Shown: positions 1-9,054 of the stretch, piece by piece | Numbering within the stretch: the stretch's first letter is position 1 | How the letters are laid out: each line of letters opens with the position of its first letter | Assembly: GCF_023703375.1 (NCBI RefSeq) | Contig: NZ_JAMQGO010000017.1 | Location: 1 to 42,259, forward strand | From: Lutimaribacter degradans | GTDB taxonomy: Bacteria; Pseudomonadota; Alphaproteobacteria; Rhodobacterales; Rhodobacteraceae | Direction: 5' to 3' | DNA: 42,259 nucleotides | Notes under the pieces: model-generated | The model's database searches: none | What the model saw: the letters and a program-made list of their open reading frames with translations, nothing else | What the model was told of the DNA's origin: nothing | Program-made: the position numbers and the translations under genes

Positions 1-36
1 ATCCTTGCGAAATTCTTCCGTTCGTCCTGTTCCCAT
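1..36 (-). CDS. IS3-family transposase OrfA, 5' fragment (cut by window edge)
   Basis: Only the first 12 codons lie in the window. They read MGTGRTEEFRKD, which matches the start I know for a group of IS3-family OrfA proteins (helix-turn-helix DNA-binding subunit). An AAGGAG ribosome site precedes the ATG by 7 nt, so the start is real. The rest of the element lies to the left of the window. The family call rests on this short N-terminus and is moderately sure. Confidence 0.55.
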   Translation of the reverse strand, partial: MGTGRTEEFRKD

Positions 37-386
37 AGCTCGTCTCCTTTGCTGCACAATATGCTATCAAAGGAGCGGCACCAAACCGCGACAGGTCCAA
101 AGGGCAACTTTGGAAAAACATAGCAATGTCCGATAATTGCAAGCTATTCACCAAATTCGCGTAGTCATCAGGTCCGGAGAATATCGGCCCTGAGAGACCG
201 CTTCCGGGCCTCCTGACAGCAGGGGCGGTGCCCAGCCCCTCCCGCATAACCCTCGAAAACAACGAAAAAATCCGGCCGCAGCCGGATCAAGAGAACGCTT
301 TCGCGAGGGCAAGTGGCGGAGGGGATGGGACCGGGATCCAACGTTCTCCAAGCAACCAGAAATGTTTTCAATGCCTTAGGTGGTTC
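37..386. other. Intergenic stretch between IS3 end and ExoD gene
   Basis: No convincing gene is seen here. The first 60 to 80 bases should contain the terminal inverted repeat of the IS3-type element, whose exact edge I cannot place. The only clear signal is an intrinsic terminator at 264-287 on the minus strand. Short open frames on both strands lack ribosome sites and family resemblance. Confidence 0.5.
264..287 (-). terminator. Intrinsic terminator downstream of the ExoD-family gene
   Basis: On the minus strand a perfect 7-bp stem (ATCCGGC / GCCGGAT, loop TGCG) is followed directly by a run of T. This is a classical Rho-independent terminator. It lies about 100 nt after the stop codon of the ExoD-family gene at 387, the only upstream gene on that strand. 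Confidence 0.8.
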
Positions 387-1037
387 CTAGCCTGCGATGC
401 TCGCAAAGAAGAACAGGGCTGCAAGTACCAAGGCCCATAGCACGCCGCCGACCACGATCATCGCCGCGACGCCGACCGCGAAGCCCGAAAGGATCCAGGC
501 GCCGTCGCGTTCGATCATTCCGAGTGCGATGATCGAGATCGCCAGCGCCGGCAGCACGTTTCCCAACGGGATGGGCAGGGTCAGGATGACCGCCAGCACA
601 AGGCAGAAGGCACCGATCACCCGCTCGGCCGTATCTCCCGTCAGCCCGGGCATCCTCGGGCGCAACAGTCGCTCGATCCGTTTCAGTCGGGGCACCGTCT
701 GGTCGACCATCCGACCGAAGCCCTCGCTGGAAATGGATCGCTTGAGGACGACGTCGGGGAGGATCAAGGGTCGGCCGCCCATCAACTGAGACGCGATGAT
801 GACCAACGGCAGGCCAAGGATGCCGGAGGTCCCCGGTGGCATTGGCAGTACGTTGGGGACAGCGAACAGGAACAGAAGCGCGCCCGAAGCACGGTAGCGG
901 AATGCCTCGACGAGCGTGCGCACCGAAACACGGTCGCCGCGGGTCTGGTCCGACACTTGAGAAAGCATCTCGGTCAGGCGCGGTGGGCTGGAGACTTCGG
1001 TGTTGTCGGCTGACCATCTCGTGGTCTGGTCGGTCAT
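387..1037 (-). CDS. ExoD family exopolysaccharide synthesis membrane protein
   Basis: A 216-aa membrane protein of the ExoD family, linked to exopolysaccharide production in rhizobia; the biochemical role of the family is unknown. After a polar N-terminus of about 45 residues come hydrophobic segments with the family's pattern: a FLFAVPNVLPMPPGTSG stretch, an ILGLPLVII segment, a cytoplasmic basic linker, and two C-terminal hydrophobic pairs containing LPIPLGNVLPAL. The open frame extends further upstream, but the ATG at 1037 is preferred because the conserved region starts shortly after it and an AGGAT ribosome site precedes it. The gene is divergent from the glycosylation operon and ends in a clear terminator, so it is a single-gene unit. 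Confidence 0.85.
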   Translation of the reverse strand: MTDQTTRWSADNTEVSSPPRLTEMLSQVSDQTRGDRVSVRTLVEAFRYRASGALLFLFAVPNVLPMPPGTSGILGLPLVIIASQLMGGRPLILPDVVLKRSISSEGFGRMVDQTVPRLKRIERLLRPRMPGLTGDTAERVIGAFCLVLAVILTLPIPLGNVLPALAISIIALGMIERDGAWILSGFAVGVAAMIVVGGVLWALVLAALFFFASIAG

Positions 1038-1219
1038 CGCGATCCTCGGAGAGTGTAGGGTGTGGCGGATTGGCCTGCACGGCGCTGCGTTCGACTGACT
1101 TACGGAGCCACCAGGCACTCCCGTCCGCCGAAAGAAGAGCGGCCAAAAAATTTTCGACGTGCGGGATGGGATCGGCCGACGCCTCCGTATGGATGTTGAA
1201 CACAAAAACGAGGGCCGGA
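1038..1219. promoter_or_regulatory. Divergent promoter region of the ExoD gene and the glycosylation operon
   Basis: These 182 bases separate two divergent translation starts and must hold both promoters, because the ten plus-strand genes that follow leave almost no room for others. I could not identify a convincing sigma-70 pair or an ECF-type GGAAC/CGTT pair. An AT-rich patch near 1146-1156 is the most promoter-like part. Confidence 0.4.
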
Positions 1220-2389
1220 ATGGATTCACCGTTGCAGATCGACGCGAAGACGCTACTGACGCCCGGCGACCCGGCGCCGGGCTTTATCCAGAGAAGCGTC
1301 TCGAACCCGCGCTACGCCTTCGACAGCGCGGCGGGGCGGTACCTCGTGCTGTGCTTCTACGGCAGCGCCGGCGATCCCCATGCGCAGGCAGCGCTCGAGG
1401 CCGCCCACGCCCGGACGGACATCTTCGACGACGACCGGGCCTGCTTCTTCGGGGTAAGCGTCGACCGGGAGGACGAGGCAGCAGGCCGCGTGGCGAACCG
1501 CATCCCCGGCTATCGCCACTTCTGGGATTTCGACCTGACCGCGTCACGGCGCTATGGCGTTGCCGACAAGGAGGCGGACCCCGCAAGCGGGCCGGTCGCG
1601 CTGGCGCGGCAGTGGATCGTCATCGACCCCACGATGCGCGTGCTGGCAGCCATCCCGTTCCGGCAGGATCGTGGTGACGTTTGTGAGATCATGGCGCTCA
1701 TGGACAGCCTGCCGCCGCACGAGCGTTTTGCCGGGGTCGAACTCATGGCTCCGGTCCTGTTTCTGCCACGCGTGTTCGAGCCCGAGCTCTGCCAGCATCT
1801 GATCGGGCTCTATGAGGCGCAAGGCGGGGAAGAAAGCGGCTTCATGCGCGAAATCGGCGGCAGGACGATGGCGATCACCGACCCAGGTTTCAAACGCCGC
1901 AAGGATTACAACATCGAGGACGGCGACCTGATCTCGGCCCTGCAGGCGCGGTTCCTGCGCCGTGTCGTGCCTGAGATTGCCAAGGTGCACCAGTTCAAGG
2001 TGACGCGGATGGAACGCTACATCGTCTCCTGCTACGCGGCCGAGGATGGTGGCCACTTCTCTGCGCACCGCGACAACACGACAAAAGGCACGGTGCATCG
2101 CCGCTTTGCCGTATCGGTCAATCTCAATGACGATTTCGAGGGCGGCGAGGTCAGCTTTCCGGAATACGGCCCACGCAGCTTCAAGGCTCCACCGGGTGGT
2201 GCCGTCGTGTTCTCTTGCTCGCTTCTACACAAAGTCAGCAAGGTGACCAAAGGCAGGCGCTTTGCCTTCCTGCCCTTTCTGTATGACGATGCAGCGGCCC
2301 GTATACGCGAAGAGAATGCCCGCTTCATTGGCGAGACCGGCTCGAACTATCGCGCGAGCGACCAGACATCGGCAGAACAGAGCGCATGA
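1220..2389 (+). CDS. Peroxiredoxin-like / 2OG-Fe(II) prolyl-4-hydroxylase-type oxygenase fusion
   Basis: A 389-aa two-domain protein. Residues about 10-165 have the thioredoxin/AhpC-TSA fold pattern, but the strand that should carry the peroxidatic cysteine reads FYGSAGDPHAQ with no Cys, so peroxidase activity is unlikely. Residues about 175-355 form a double-stranded beta-helix 2-oxoglutarate oxygenase of the P4Hc type, with iron ligands H283, D285 (HRD) and H337 and the 2OG-binding Arg in GRRF (346/347). It should hydroxylate a protein or small-molecule substrate using O2, Fe(II) and 2-oxoglutarate in the cytoplasm. The ATG at 1220 has a GAGGG site 5 nt upstream; upstream in-frame ATGs lack one. 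It is the first gene of the ten-gene operon, 29 nt before the ECF sigma gene. The same fusion occurs in other Rhodobacterales. Confidence 0.85.
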   Translation: MDSPLQIDAKTLLTPGDPAPGFIQRSVSNPRYAFDSAAGRYLVLCFYGSAGDPHAQAALEAAHARTDIFDDDRACFFGVSVDREDEAAGRVANRIPGYRHFWDFDLTASRRYGVADKEADPASGPVALARQWIVIDPTMRVLAAIPFRQDRGDVCEIMALMDSLPPHERFAGVELMAPVLFLPRVFEPELCQHLIGLYEAQGGEESGFMREIGGRTMAITDPGFKRRKDYNIEDGDLISALQARFLRRVVPEIAKVHQFKVTRMERYIVSCYAAEDGGHFSAHRDNTTKGTVHRRFAVSVNLNDDFEGGEVSFPEYGPRSFKAPPGGAVVFSCSLLHKVSKVTKGRRFAFLPFLYDDAAARIREENARFIGETGSNYRASDQTSAEQSA

Positions 2390-2418
2390 GACGCGCCCGA
2401 CAGGAGATATGAGCCTCC

Positions 2419-2961
2419 ATGGCCCATGACGACCTCGACATCGTTGGACAACTCGAGGCCCTGCGCCGCTATGCGCGGGTCCTGACACGCGACGCCGAAG
2501 CGGCCGACGACCTGGTGCAGGCGACTTTCGTGCGGGCGCAGGAGCGGCGCGCAACCTTCCGGGATGGTGCGGATGTGCGGGTCTGGTTGATGGCGATCCT
2601 GCACAATCTCTTCATCGACACCCGGCGCAGTGCGCAGGCGTCCCAAGCCCGAGAACAGGCTTGGGCCGAGACACGACCGTCCTTTGTGGAGGCGTCCGGT
2701 GAAATGGCGGCACGGCTGGCACAGCTACGCGCCGCGTTCCTGTCGCTGAGTGCCGAACAGCGTGAAGCCCTTCACCTGGTGGCGGTAGAGGGGCTTGGGC
2801 CGATCGAAGCGGCGCAGATTTTGGGTGTGCCGCCGGGCACGGTGATGTCCCGCGTCGGCCGCGCGCGCGCGGCACTCCGCGCCTTCGAGGACGGTCGGGG
2901 CGAGGCAGCGTCGGCGAAACCATTCAGGATTGTGGGAGGACGCGATGAGCGACAGGACTGA
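2419..2961 (+). CDS. ECF-type RNA polymerase sigma factor
   Basis: A 180-aa sigma-70 family protein of the extracytoplasmic-function type. Region 2 is at residues about 10-65, with the LVQATFVRAQERRATF core and the VWLMAILHNLFID segment. Region 4 is at about 110-160, with the helix-turn-helix APPROXIMATELY at IEAAQILGVPPGTVMSRVGR. Regions 1.1 and 3 are absent, as expected for ECF factors. The last 17 bases overlap the next gene, the probable anti-sigma factor, which is the usual arrangement for such pairs. A GGAG site lies upstream of the ATG. Because it lies within the operon of glycosylation genes, it probably controls them and itself, but no target promoter could be identified. Confidence 0.9.
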   Translation: MAHDDLDIVGQLEALRRYARVLTRDAEAADDLVQATFVRAQERRATFRDGADVRVWLMAILHNLFIDTRRSAQASQAREQAWAETRPSFVEASGEMAARLAQLRAAFLSLSAEQREALHLVAVEGLGPIEAAQILGVPPGTVMSRVGRARAALRAFEDGRGEAASAKPFRIVGGRDERQD

Positions 2962-3712
2962 GATCGATCCACAGATTGAGGCCGATCTTCTGGCGCTTCT
3001 GGAGGGGCGTCTGGACCCCGATCGCATCATAGCCGTCGCCGATTTTCTTAAGGAAAGGCCGGAGCGGACGGCAGACCTGCTTGCCGATGCAGGCAACACT
3101 GCAGCACTGCGTATGGCGCTTTCATCTGCAGACGATCCGGCGCCGCCACGACTCGTGGCCGGGGCGCATCGTTTGCAGGGCCGTTTGCGCGGGCAGCGCG
3201 TGTTGCGTCGCGCAGTTCCCTTCGCGGCAGCCGTGGTTCTGTTCGCTACAGGTTGGGTTGTCCATGCGACGTGGCAAATGACCGGGCCCGCAAGCGCCCC
3301 ACCGCTGGTGGAGGCGGCGCTCGACGCGCAGTCGGCGCTGGAGCTTCGGCACTGGATGGTATCGCAGCCCGAAAGCGCGGAGCTGAACGCGCAGGAAATC
3401 GTCGCAGCACTCGGGGTAGACCTGCCGTCCCTGCCCGAGGATTGGACAGTGCGCGATGTGCAAATCGTTGCAACACCTGATCGCCCCGCCATTGCCATTG
3501 TAATAGACGCCCCTGATCTCGGTCGACTGATGCTCTTTGCGATCGCCCGAGGCACTGACGATACTGAGGATCCGCCCAGAGCCTTCGAGTTTCAGGGACG
3601 CACCATTGCGCTGTTCGAGCGTGGTCGATCGTCGTTCGTCCTCGTCGATGAATCCGGACATCCCGCGCAGTTGGCAGCAGGGGCGCATGAACTCTTGAAC
3701 AGGTTGAACTGA
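2945..3712 (+). CDS. Transmembrane anti-sigma factor (probable)
   Basis: A 255-aa protein overlapping the end of the ECF sigma gene, with a strong GGAGGA site before the ATG at 2945. The N-terminal 80 residues are a charged helical region suited to bind the sigma factor. One hydrophobic segment follows near residues 85-105 (AAAVVLFATGWVVHA), then about 150 residues expected to be periplasmic. The HxxxCxxC zinc motif of ZAS anti-sigma factors is absent. The anti-sigma call rests on position, topology and size, with no recognised domain. It would hold the sigma factor at the membrane until an envelope signal arrives. The next gene starts 2 nt after its stop. Confidence 0.7.
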   Translation: MSDRTEIDPQIEADLLALLEGRLDPDRIIAVADFLKERPERTADLLADAGNTAALRMALSSADDPAPPRLVAGAHRLQGRLRGQRVLRRAVPFAAAVVLFATGWVVHATWQMTGPASAPPLVEAALDAQSALELRHWMVSQPESAELNAQEIVAALGVDLPSLPEDWTVRDVQIVATPDRPAIAIVIDAPDLGRLMLFAIARGTDDTEDPPRAFEFQGRTIALFERGRSSFVLVDESGHPAQLAAGAHELLNRLN

Positions 3713-3714
3713 AA

Positions 3715-6009
3715 TTGGACCGATTTAAACTTACCCCTGTCGAGGAAGCTCTGTCGCGGGCTCAAGCTGCACTGGTTGAAAACAACCTGACCGAGGCTGT
3801 CTCGGCCTTCGCAGAAGCGCGAAAGGCCGGAGCGTCGCTGCGTCAGACCGCCGAGCGGCACGCCATCGCTCTGTCTGAATTGGGCCAGCACGCCGAAGCG
3901 ATCGAGGTGCTCAAGCCCTGGTTCGCCAAGAACCGTAAGTCTTATCCGGTCACGAACCTGATGGGTGTGCTTTTGAAACGGGCGGGCCGTTTCACCAAGG
4001 CCGTGCAGGTGCTCGAGCAGGCGCGAAAGCTGAAACCCGGCGTTGTGTCTGCCTGGCAGAACCTTGGCAATGTGCACGAGGCCATGGGCGACCTCGAAGC
4101 CGCTGCGAAAGCCTTCCGGGGAGGGCTTCGGGCAGACCCGAAGTCGGCGGAACTCTGGCGGTTGCATGGCCGAGCCATTCTCGGTCTCGGGCGTTCGAAG
4201 GAAGCGTTGGAGAGCCTGCGCAAGGCCGTGATGCTCGCCCCTTGGGACATGGCGGCCGTCGGCATGCTGACCACGACCCTGCGCGAGGTCGGGCGGGCCG
4301 CGGAAGCATGGGCGCTTCTCGATCGGCTTGCGGCGCAACGCCCGGGTGAGCCCGAGATCGCCGTCGCCATGGCCCGCCTGCATCATCGGGAAGGCCAACC
4401 AGACAAGGCGAGGGAACTCCTGTCGAAGATCATTGCATCCAGTCCTGGACATCTGGGTGCCAACATGTTGCTGGCCGTGACCTACGGCGACTCCGACCGT
4501 GAGGCAGCGAACGCTGCATATGCGCGTGCCGTCGAAGCGAATCCAGGGTCGTTCGAGGCGCTGGACGGCCTTGTGGATAGCCTCGCCCGCAGCCGTTACG
4601 GCAGCGAGGTCGCCCATCTCGAACGCGCATATGAGCTCGGAATTCGGCTGCTCGATCGCTTTCCGTCTCGAGCGCCGGACGCAGCGCGCACGCTACGAAC
4701 GGTCTTCATGCGTGTACTCGACGAGGATACCATGGCGCGCACCGGAACGCTGGCGTCGCTACTGCCGGTCTGGTTGGCGGACGGACGCCATTCCAACGTC
4801 CATTACGAGCTTGGACAGGTGACGACGCTGGATGAAAGGCTGCAACTGGTCGACTGGCATCGGCAGTGGGGCCGCAAGGCGAGCCGTGACATCTCTCCCG
4901 TCGAACCGATCGCGACACCGGCGCTGGCGACGGGGCGCAAGCTTCGGATCGGGTTCATGTCCTCGGATCTGCGGCAGCACCCCGTCACCTACTTCGCGCT
5001 GCCTCTGTTGGAGGGCTACGACCGCGACAGGGTTGATGTCTATTGCTATTCGTTCAGTGAAAAGCCCGAAGACAGCGTGCAGGCGCTGATCGCGCGGAGC
5101 GTAACGGCGTTCCGGCATTGGCCGAGGCGTCCCGACGCTCAGGTCGCGGAAGGAATCGCGCAGGACGGCCTCGACATTCTGTTTGAGCTTGGCGGCTCCA
5201 CCGCCATGAACAAGCTGGAGGTTATGGCTTATCGCCCCGCGCGGCTGGGCGCGAGCTGGCTGGGTTATCCGCATTCTTCGGGGCTGGAGCAGATCGATCT
5301 GATCCTGACCGATCCCTACATCCGCCCGGACGATCCGCGCCTGCTGATCGAACGGCCCTTCGAGATGCCCGAAACCTGGGTCGCTATCTCGCGCATGTTC
5401 GCCGAGATCGACATATCTGAAGGAACGCCAGAGGCCCGCAAGGGGCATCTGACCTTCGGGACGGCCAATAACCCTTACAAGTACACGCCCGCCTGCCTCG
5501 ATGCTTGGGCAGCGGTATTGAGGACCATGCCAGGTTCGCGGTTCCTGTTCCTGCGGCCCGAGGCGGGTGCCGAGAGCTTTGTGCGCAACGCGCGGGCCGC
5601 CTTTGCCCGGCGCGACGTCGACCCCGACAGGCTGGAGTTCATCGGCATCCGCGGCGGGCACCTGCCCCATTACAACGAAATAGACATCGCGCTCGACACG
5701 CTGCCGCATGTCGGCGGCACCACGACCTGCGAGGCGCTGTGGATGGGGGTGCCGACTGTCAGCCTGGCGGGCCGCGGCTTCCCCGAGCGGCTGTCCTATT
5801 CCAACTTGTCGAACGCGGGGCTGGGCGATCTCGCGGTGTTTTCCGTTGCGGACTACGTGGCCAAGGCGGCGGAACTGGCCGCCGATCCGGCCCGCCGCGC
5901 GGCGATGCGCAAAGGGGCTCGGGCCGCGATCCGCGCCAACCCTCTCGGCCAGCCCGAGCGGTTCACCAAGGCATTCTATGATCTGGCGCAAAGGGTGGCT
6001 TCGGAATGA
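3715..6009 (+). CDS. TPR-containing GT41 (SPINDLY/OGT-like) protein O-glycosyltransferase
   Basis: A 764-aa protein starting with TTG, coupled to the anti-sigma stop codon 2 nt before. Residues about 5-330 are tetratricopeptide repeats for protein substrate binding. Residues about 400-755 form the GT41 catalytic region of O-GlcNAc-transferase relatives. The conserved His in SSDLRQHPV is residue 422 (equivalent to human OGT His498 by motif), and the Lys of NNPYKYTP is residue 589 (equivalent to Lys842). The HVGGTTTCEALWMGVPTVS motif is the nucleotide-binding GT-B signature. Known bacterial TPR-GT41 enzymes glycosylate flagellin or other cytoplasmic proteins. The six sugar-nucleotide genes directly downstream suggest a special donor, not UDP-GlcNAc. 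The acceptor protein is unknown; no flagellin gene is nearby. Confidence 0.85.
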   Translation: MDRFKLTPVEEALSRAQAALVENNLTEAVSAFAEARKAGASLRQTAERHAIALSELGQHAEAIEVLKPWFAKNRKSYPVTNLMGVLLKRAGRFTKAVQVLEQARKLKPGVVSAWQNLGNVHEAMGDLEAAAKAFRGGLRADPKSAELWRLHGRAILGLGRSKEALESLRKAVMLAPWDMAAVGMLTTTLREVGRAAEAWALLDRLAAQRPGEPEIAVAMARLHHREGQPDKARELLSKIIASSPGHLGANMLLAVTYGDSDREAANAAYARAVEANPGSFEALDGLVDSLARSRYGSEVAHLERAYELGIRLLDRFPSRAPDAARTLRTVFMRVLDEDTMARTGTLASLLPVWLADGRHSNVHYELGQVTTLDERLQLVDWHRQWGRKASRDISPVEPIATPALATGRKLRIGFMSSDLRQHPVTYFALPLLEGYDRDRVDVYCYSFSEKPEDSVQALIARSVTAFRHWPRRPDAQVAEGIAQDGLDILFELGGSTAMNKLEVMAYRPARLGASWLGYPHSSGLEQIDLILTDPYIRPDDPRLLIERPFEMPETWVAISRMFAEIDISEGTPEARKGHLTFGTANNPYKYTPACLDAWAAVLRTMPGSRFLFLRPEAGAESFVRNARAAFARRDVDPDRLEFIGIRGGHLPHYNEIDIALDTLPHVGGTTTCEALWMGVPTVSLAGRGFPERLSYSNLSNAGLGDLAVFSVADYVAKAAELAADPARRAAMRKGARAAIRANPLGQPERFTKAFYDLAQRVASE

Positions 6010-6776
6010 AGGCTGTCATCCTGGCGGGCGGACGCGGCACAAGACTGTCCGAGGAGACGGGCCTGCGCCCGAAACCGATGGTCGAGATCGGCGGGCAGCC
6101 GATCCTCTGGCACATCTGCAAGATCTACGCGGCACACGGGATCACCGATTTCGTGATCTGCCTCGGTTATCGCGGCTGGCAGATCCGGAATTACTTCCTC
6201 GACTTCACGCGGCTGCACTCTGACCTGACGATCGACCTGTCCACCGGCGCGGTCGACGTTCTGCGCCCCGGAACGGAGCCGTGGCGGGTCACGCTGATCG
6301 ACACTGGCGAAAACAGCCAGACCGGTGGCAGGCTCGCCCGGATCGGCCATCTCCTGCGCGGCGATGACGCCTTCTGCATGACCTACGGGGACGGGGTCGC
6401 AGATGTGGATGTAACTGGCGCCATTGCCTTTCATCGGAGACACGGGCAGCAGGCAACTGTGTCTGCCGTGGTGCCACCGGGACGTTTCGGCGCGCTTGAT
6501 ACCGTCGATGGCCGTGTCAGCGCCTTCACCGAGAAGCCCGCCGGGGATGGCGGACTGATCAACGGCGGGTTCTTCGTGCTGTCACCCGCCGTGCTCGACC
6601 GGATTGAAGGCGACGCCACCGTCTGGGAAGGCGCGCCGCTGCAATCGCTCGCTGCCGAGGGTGAGTTGATGGCGTGGGAACATCGCGGTTTCTGGCAGCC
6701 GATGGACACATTGCGGGATCGGGACTACCTGCGAGTGCTCTGGGAGGCGGGGCATGCACCCTGGAAGATCTGGTGA
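6006..6776 (+). CDS. rfbF: Glucose-1-phosphate cytidylyltransferase
   Basis: A 256-aa nucleotidyltransferase making CDP-glucose from CTP and glucose 1-phosphate, the first step to CDP-linked deoxysugars. It has the N-terminal AVILAGGRGTRLSEE pyrophosphorylase signature and KPMVEIGGQPILWHI, followed by TYGDGVADVD (metal-binding Asp) and the GGFFVLSP segment of RfbF enzymes. Length and motifs fit the full family. The start codon overlaps the glycosyltransferase stop (ATGA), giving translational coupling. Confidence 0.92.
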   Translation: MKAVILAGGRGTRLSEETGLRPKPMVEIGGQPILWHICKIYAAHGITDFVICLGYRGWQIRNYFLDFTRLHSDLTIDLSTGAVDVLRPGTEPWRVTLIDTGENSQTGGRLARIGHLLRGDDAFCMTYGDGVADVDVTGAIAFHRRHGQQATVSAVVPPGRFGALDTVDGRVSAFTEKPAGDGGLINGGFFVLSPAVLDRIEGDATVWEGAPLQSLAAEGELMAWEHRGFWQPMDTLRDRDYLRVLWEAGHAPWKIW

Positions 6777-7825
6777 GGCGACCCGATCCATCCTTCTGGC
6801 GCGGCCGGCCCGTGCTTCTGACCGGCCACACCGGGTTCAAGGGCGGCTGGACTGCGCTGATGCTCGATGCGCTCGGCGCGCGGGTGACAGGGCTGGCGCT
6901 CGATCCCGAACCGGGGCTGTCGGCCCATGACGCGCTTGGCGGGGCCGCCAGGCTCGACCGCGACCTGCGCCGCGATATCAGGGCGACCGGCGCGATCGGG
7001 GATGCGGTTCCAGAGGGTGGCGTGGTGCTGCACCTCGCCGCGCAGGCGATCGTGGGTCGGGGCCATCGCGACCCATCGGGAACATGGTCGGCCAATCTGG
7101 ACGGCACCCGCACGCTGCTGGACGCGGCGGCCGGCATGCCCATCGCCGCGGCGGTGATCGTCACCTCCGACAAGGTCTATCGCCAGACCGGCGCCCGTCG
7201 CCCCTTTGTCGAAGCCGACGCTCTGGGCGGGGAGGACCCCTACAGCGCGTCCAAGGCGGCGTGCGAGTTGCTGGTCGCCTCCTATCGCAAGGCGGGCCGG
7301 ATCACTGTGCCGATCGCCACGGCGCGGGCTGGCAACGTGATCGGCGGAGGTGACCTTGGAGAAGATCGCCTTATCCCGGACCTTGTGCGCGCCATGGCTG
7401 CCGGGCAGTCGCTGCGCCTGCGCCACCCTGATGCGACGCGCCCGTTCCAGCATGTTCTGGACGTGATCTGTGGCTATCTTCTGCTGGCCGAAACCCTTGC
7501 CTCGGGCCCGGCGCCCGAAGCGGTCAATTTCGGCCCGGCGGAAGCGGAGACCCGTGTGCGCGACCTGCTCGATCTCTGGGCGCGCGCGACCGGCACCGCG
7601 ATCGACTGGGCGCAGGACGCTGCCCCGGCCTATCCCGAACAGCCACGCCTCGCGCTTGACAGCTCCCTGGCCTGCACGGCGCTTGGCTGGGCGCCGTTAA
7701 TGTCCGTCGGCATGGCAGCTGCCGAAACGGCGTGCTGGTATCGGGACCGGCTTGCAGGCCGCGATATGGCCAAGATCAGCCGCGACACCATCCAAACCTA
7801 CCTGCACGGAGACCTGATCGCATGA
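6773..7825 (+). CDS. rfbG: CDP-glucose 4,6-dehydratase
   Basis: A 350-aa extended SDR enzyme converting CDP-glucose to CDP-4-keto-6-deoxyglucose. It has the NAD-binding motif TGHTGFKGGW (residues 17-26), TSDKVY (131-136) and the catalytic pair Y157/K161 (YSASK). I choose the GTG at 6773 as start: it overlaps the rfbF stop (GTGA) and places PDPSFWRGRPVLLTGHTGFKG exactly where RfbG proteins begin. Longer ATG-initiated frames would overlap rfbF by 100 nt. No rfbH (3-dehydrase) follows, so a 3,6-dideoxyhexose is not expected. Confidence 0.92.
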   Translation: MRRPDPSFWRGRPVLLTGHTGFKGGWTALMLDALGARVTGLALDPEPGLSAHDALGGAARLDRDLRRDIRATGAIGDAVPEGGVVLHLAAQAIVGRGHRDPSGTWSANLDGTRTLLDAAAGMPIAAAVIVTSDKVYRQTGARRPFVEADALGGEDPYSASKAACELLVASYRKAGRITVPIATARAGNVIGGGDLGEDRLIPDLVRAMAAGQSLRLRHPDATRPFQHVLDVICGYLLLAETLASGPAPEAVNFGPAEAETRVRDLLDLWARATGTAIDWAQDAAPAYPEQPRLALDSSLACTALGWAPLMSVGMAAAETACWYRDRLAGRDMAKISRDTIQTYLHGDLIA

Positions 7826-9054
7826 TTGTCGGCACCATCACGCGTTGCCGCGCCTGCGATGGTCCCCTGGGACCGGTGTTCTGTGATCTGGGCCGGATGC
7901 CAGTCGCCAACGCCTATCCCGCGCATGGATCAGACCCGCAGGCCGAGCCGCGCCACCCACTGCGCGCCGTTGTCTGCCGCGACTGCCGGATGGTCCAACT
8001 CGATCACATCGTCGATCCCGAGGAGGTCTTCAGCGACTACGCCTATTTCTCGTCGGTTTCGTCGTCATGGGTCGAACACGCAGCCCGCTTCGCGAAGGAG
8101 ATGACCGCGCGGCTGGGCCTGGGGGCCGACTCGCTCGTGATCGAGGCGGCATCGAACGACGGCTACCTGCTGAAGCATTTCGTGACCGCGGGCATCCCTT
8201 GCCTCGGCGTCGAGCCTGCCGCGAACGTGGCCGAGGTCGCCCGTGCCGCAAGCGTGCCCACGGAAACCGCCTTCCTGACCGAGGCCAGCGCCGAGGCGAT
8301 CCTGTCGCGCACGGGCAGACCGGCGGATCTGGTCGTGGCCAACAACGTGCTGGCCCACGTGCCCGATGTCACGGGTTTCGCGAATGCGCTGGCGCGGCTG
8401 CTGGCCCCCGAGGGCGTCCTGTCGATCGAGGCACCGCACCTGCTGGCTCTGGTGGACGGCGTGCAATTCGACACGATCTATCACGAACATTACGGTTACT
8501 GGTCGCTCTTGTCGGTCGAGAACTTGCTGGCCCGGGCGGGGCTGACCGTCTTCAACGTCGAACGCCTGAAGACCCATGGCGGATCGCTGCGGATACTGGC
8601 CGGGCATGCGCCCCGTCCCGCCTCGGCCTGGCTGAGCGCCCTCCGCGCCGAAGAGGCCGAGCGCGGGCTGGAGGACGATGCCTTCTACGAGAGCTTCCAG
8701 CCGCGAGTCGAAGAGACCTTGCAGGGCTTTCGTGGCTGGCTTGCTGCGAAGACCGACATGGGGCGGCGCATCGGCGCCTATGGTGCTGCGGCAAAGGGCA
8801 ACACCTTCCTGAACGCAGCGCGGGTTCGCGCCGGTCACCTCTTGGCCGTCGCCGACATGGCGCCCTCGAAACAGGGGCGACGGCTGCCTGGCACCCGCGT
8901 GCCCATCGTGCATCCCGCGGAGCTCCTCGCGATGGCGCCGGACGATATCCTGATCCTGCCGTGGAACATCGCCCCCGAGATCGTGGCTTCGCTGCGCAAC
9001 GCCGGCTACCGTGGCGGTCTGTGGACGGCCGTTCCCGAGATGCGGCGGCTCTGA
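7822..9054 (+). CDS. Zinc-finger SAM-dependent sugar C-methyltransferase (TylCIII/NovU type)
   Basis: A 410-aa enzyme in three parts. The N-terminal zinc-binding module has C9/C12 and C52/C55. A class I SAM methyltransferase core follows, with the glycine-poor motif VIEAASNDGYLL and the FDTIYHEHYGYWS segment typical of the family. The C-terminal Methyltransf_14-like region includes GAYGAAAKGNTFLN. Characterised relatives put a methyl group on C-3 of 4-keto-6-deoxy sugar nucleotides. Since the preceding gene makes CDP-4-keto-6-deoxyglucose, that or its epimer is the likely substrate; position C-3 is inferred from the family. The start codon overlaps the rfbG stop by ATGA. Confidence 0.88.
   Translation: MIVGTITRCRACDGPLGPVFCDLGRMPVANAYPAHGSDPQAEPRHPLRAVVCRDCRMVQLDHIVDPEEVFSDYAYFSSVSSSWVEHAARFAKEMTARLGLGADSLVIEAASNDGYLLKHFVTAGIPCLGVEPAANVAEVARAASVPTETAFLTEASAEAILSRTGRPADLVVANNVLAHVPDVTGFANALARLLAPEGVLSIEAPHLLALVDGVQFDTIYHEHYGYWSLLSVENLLARAGLTVFNVERLKTHGGSLRILAGHAPRPASAWLSALRAEEAERGLEDDAFYESFQPRVEETLQGFRGWLAAKTDMGRRIGAYGAAAKGNTFLNAARVRAGHLLAVADMAPSKQGRRLPGTRVPIVHPAELLAMAPDDILILPWNIAPEIVASLRNAGYRGGLWTAVPEMRRL

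Noticed and set aside
836..1219. N-terminal extension of the 2OG oxygenase frame
   Set aside because: It overlaps the ExoD gene on the other strand, has no ribosome site and no family resemblance; the ATG at 1220 has a good GAGGG site.
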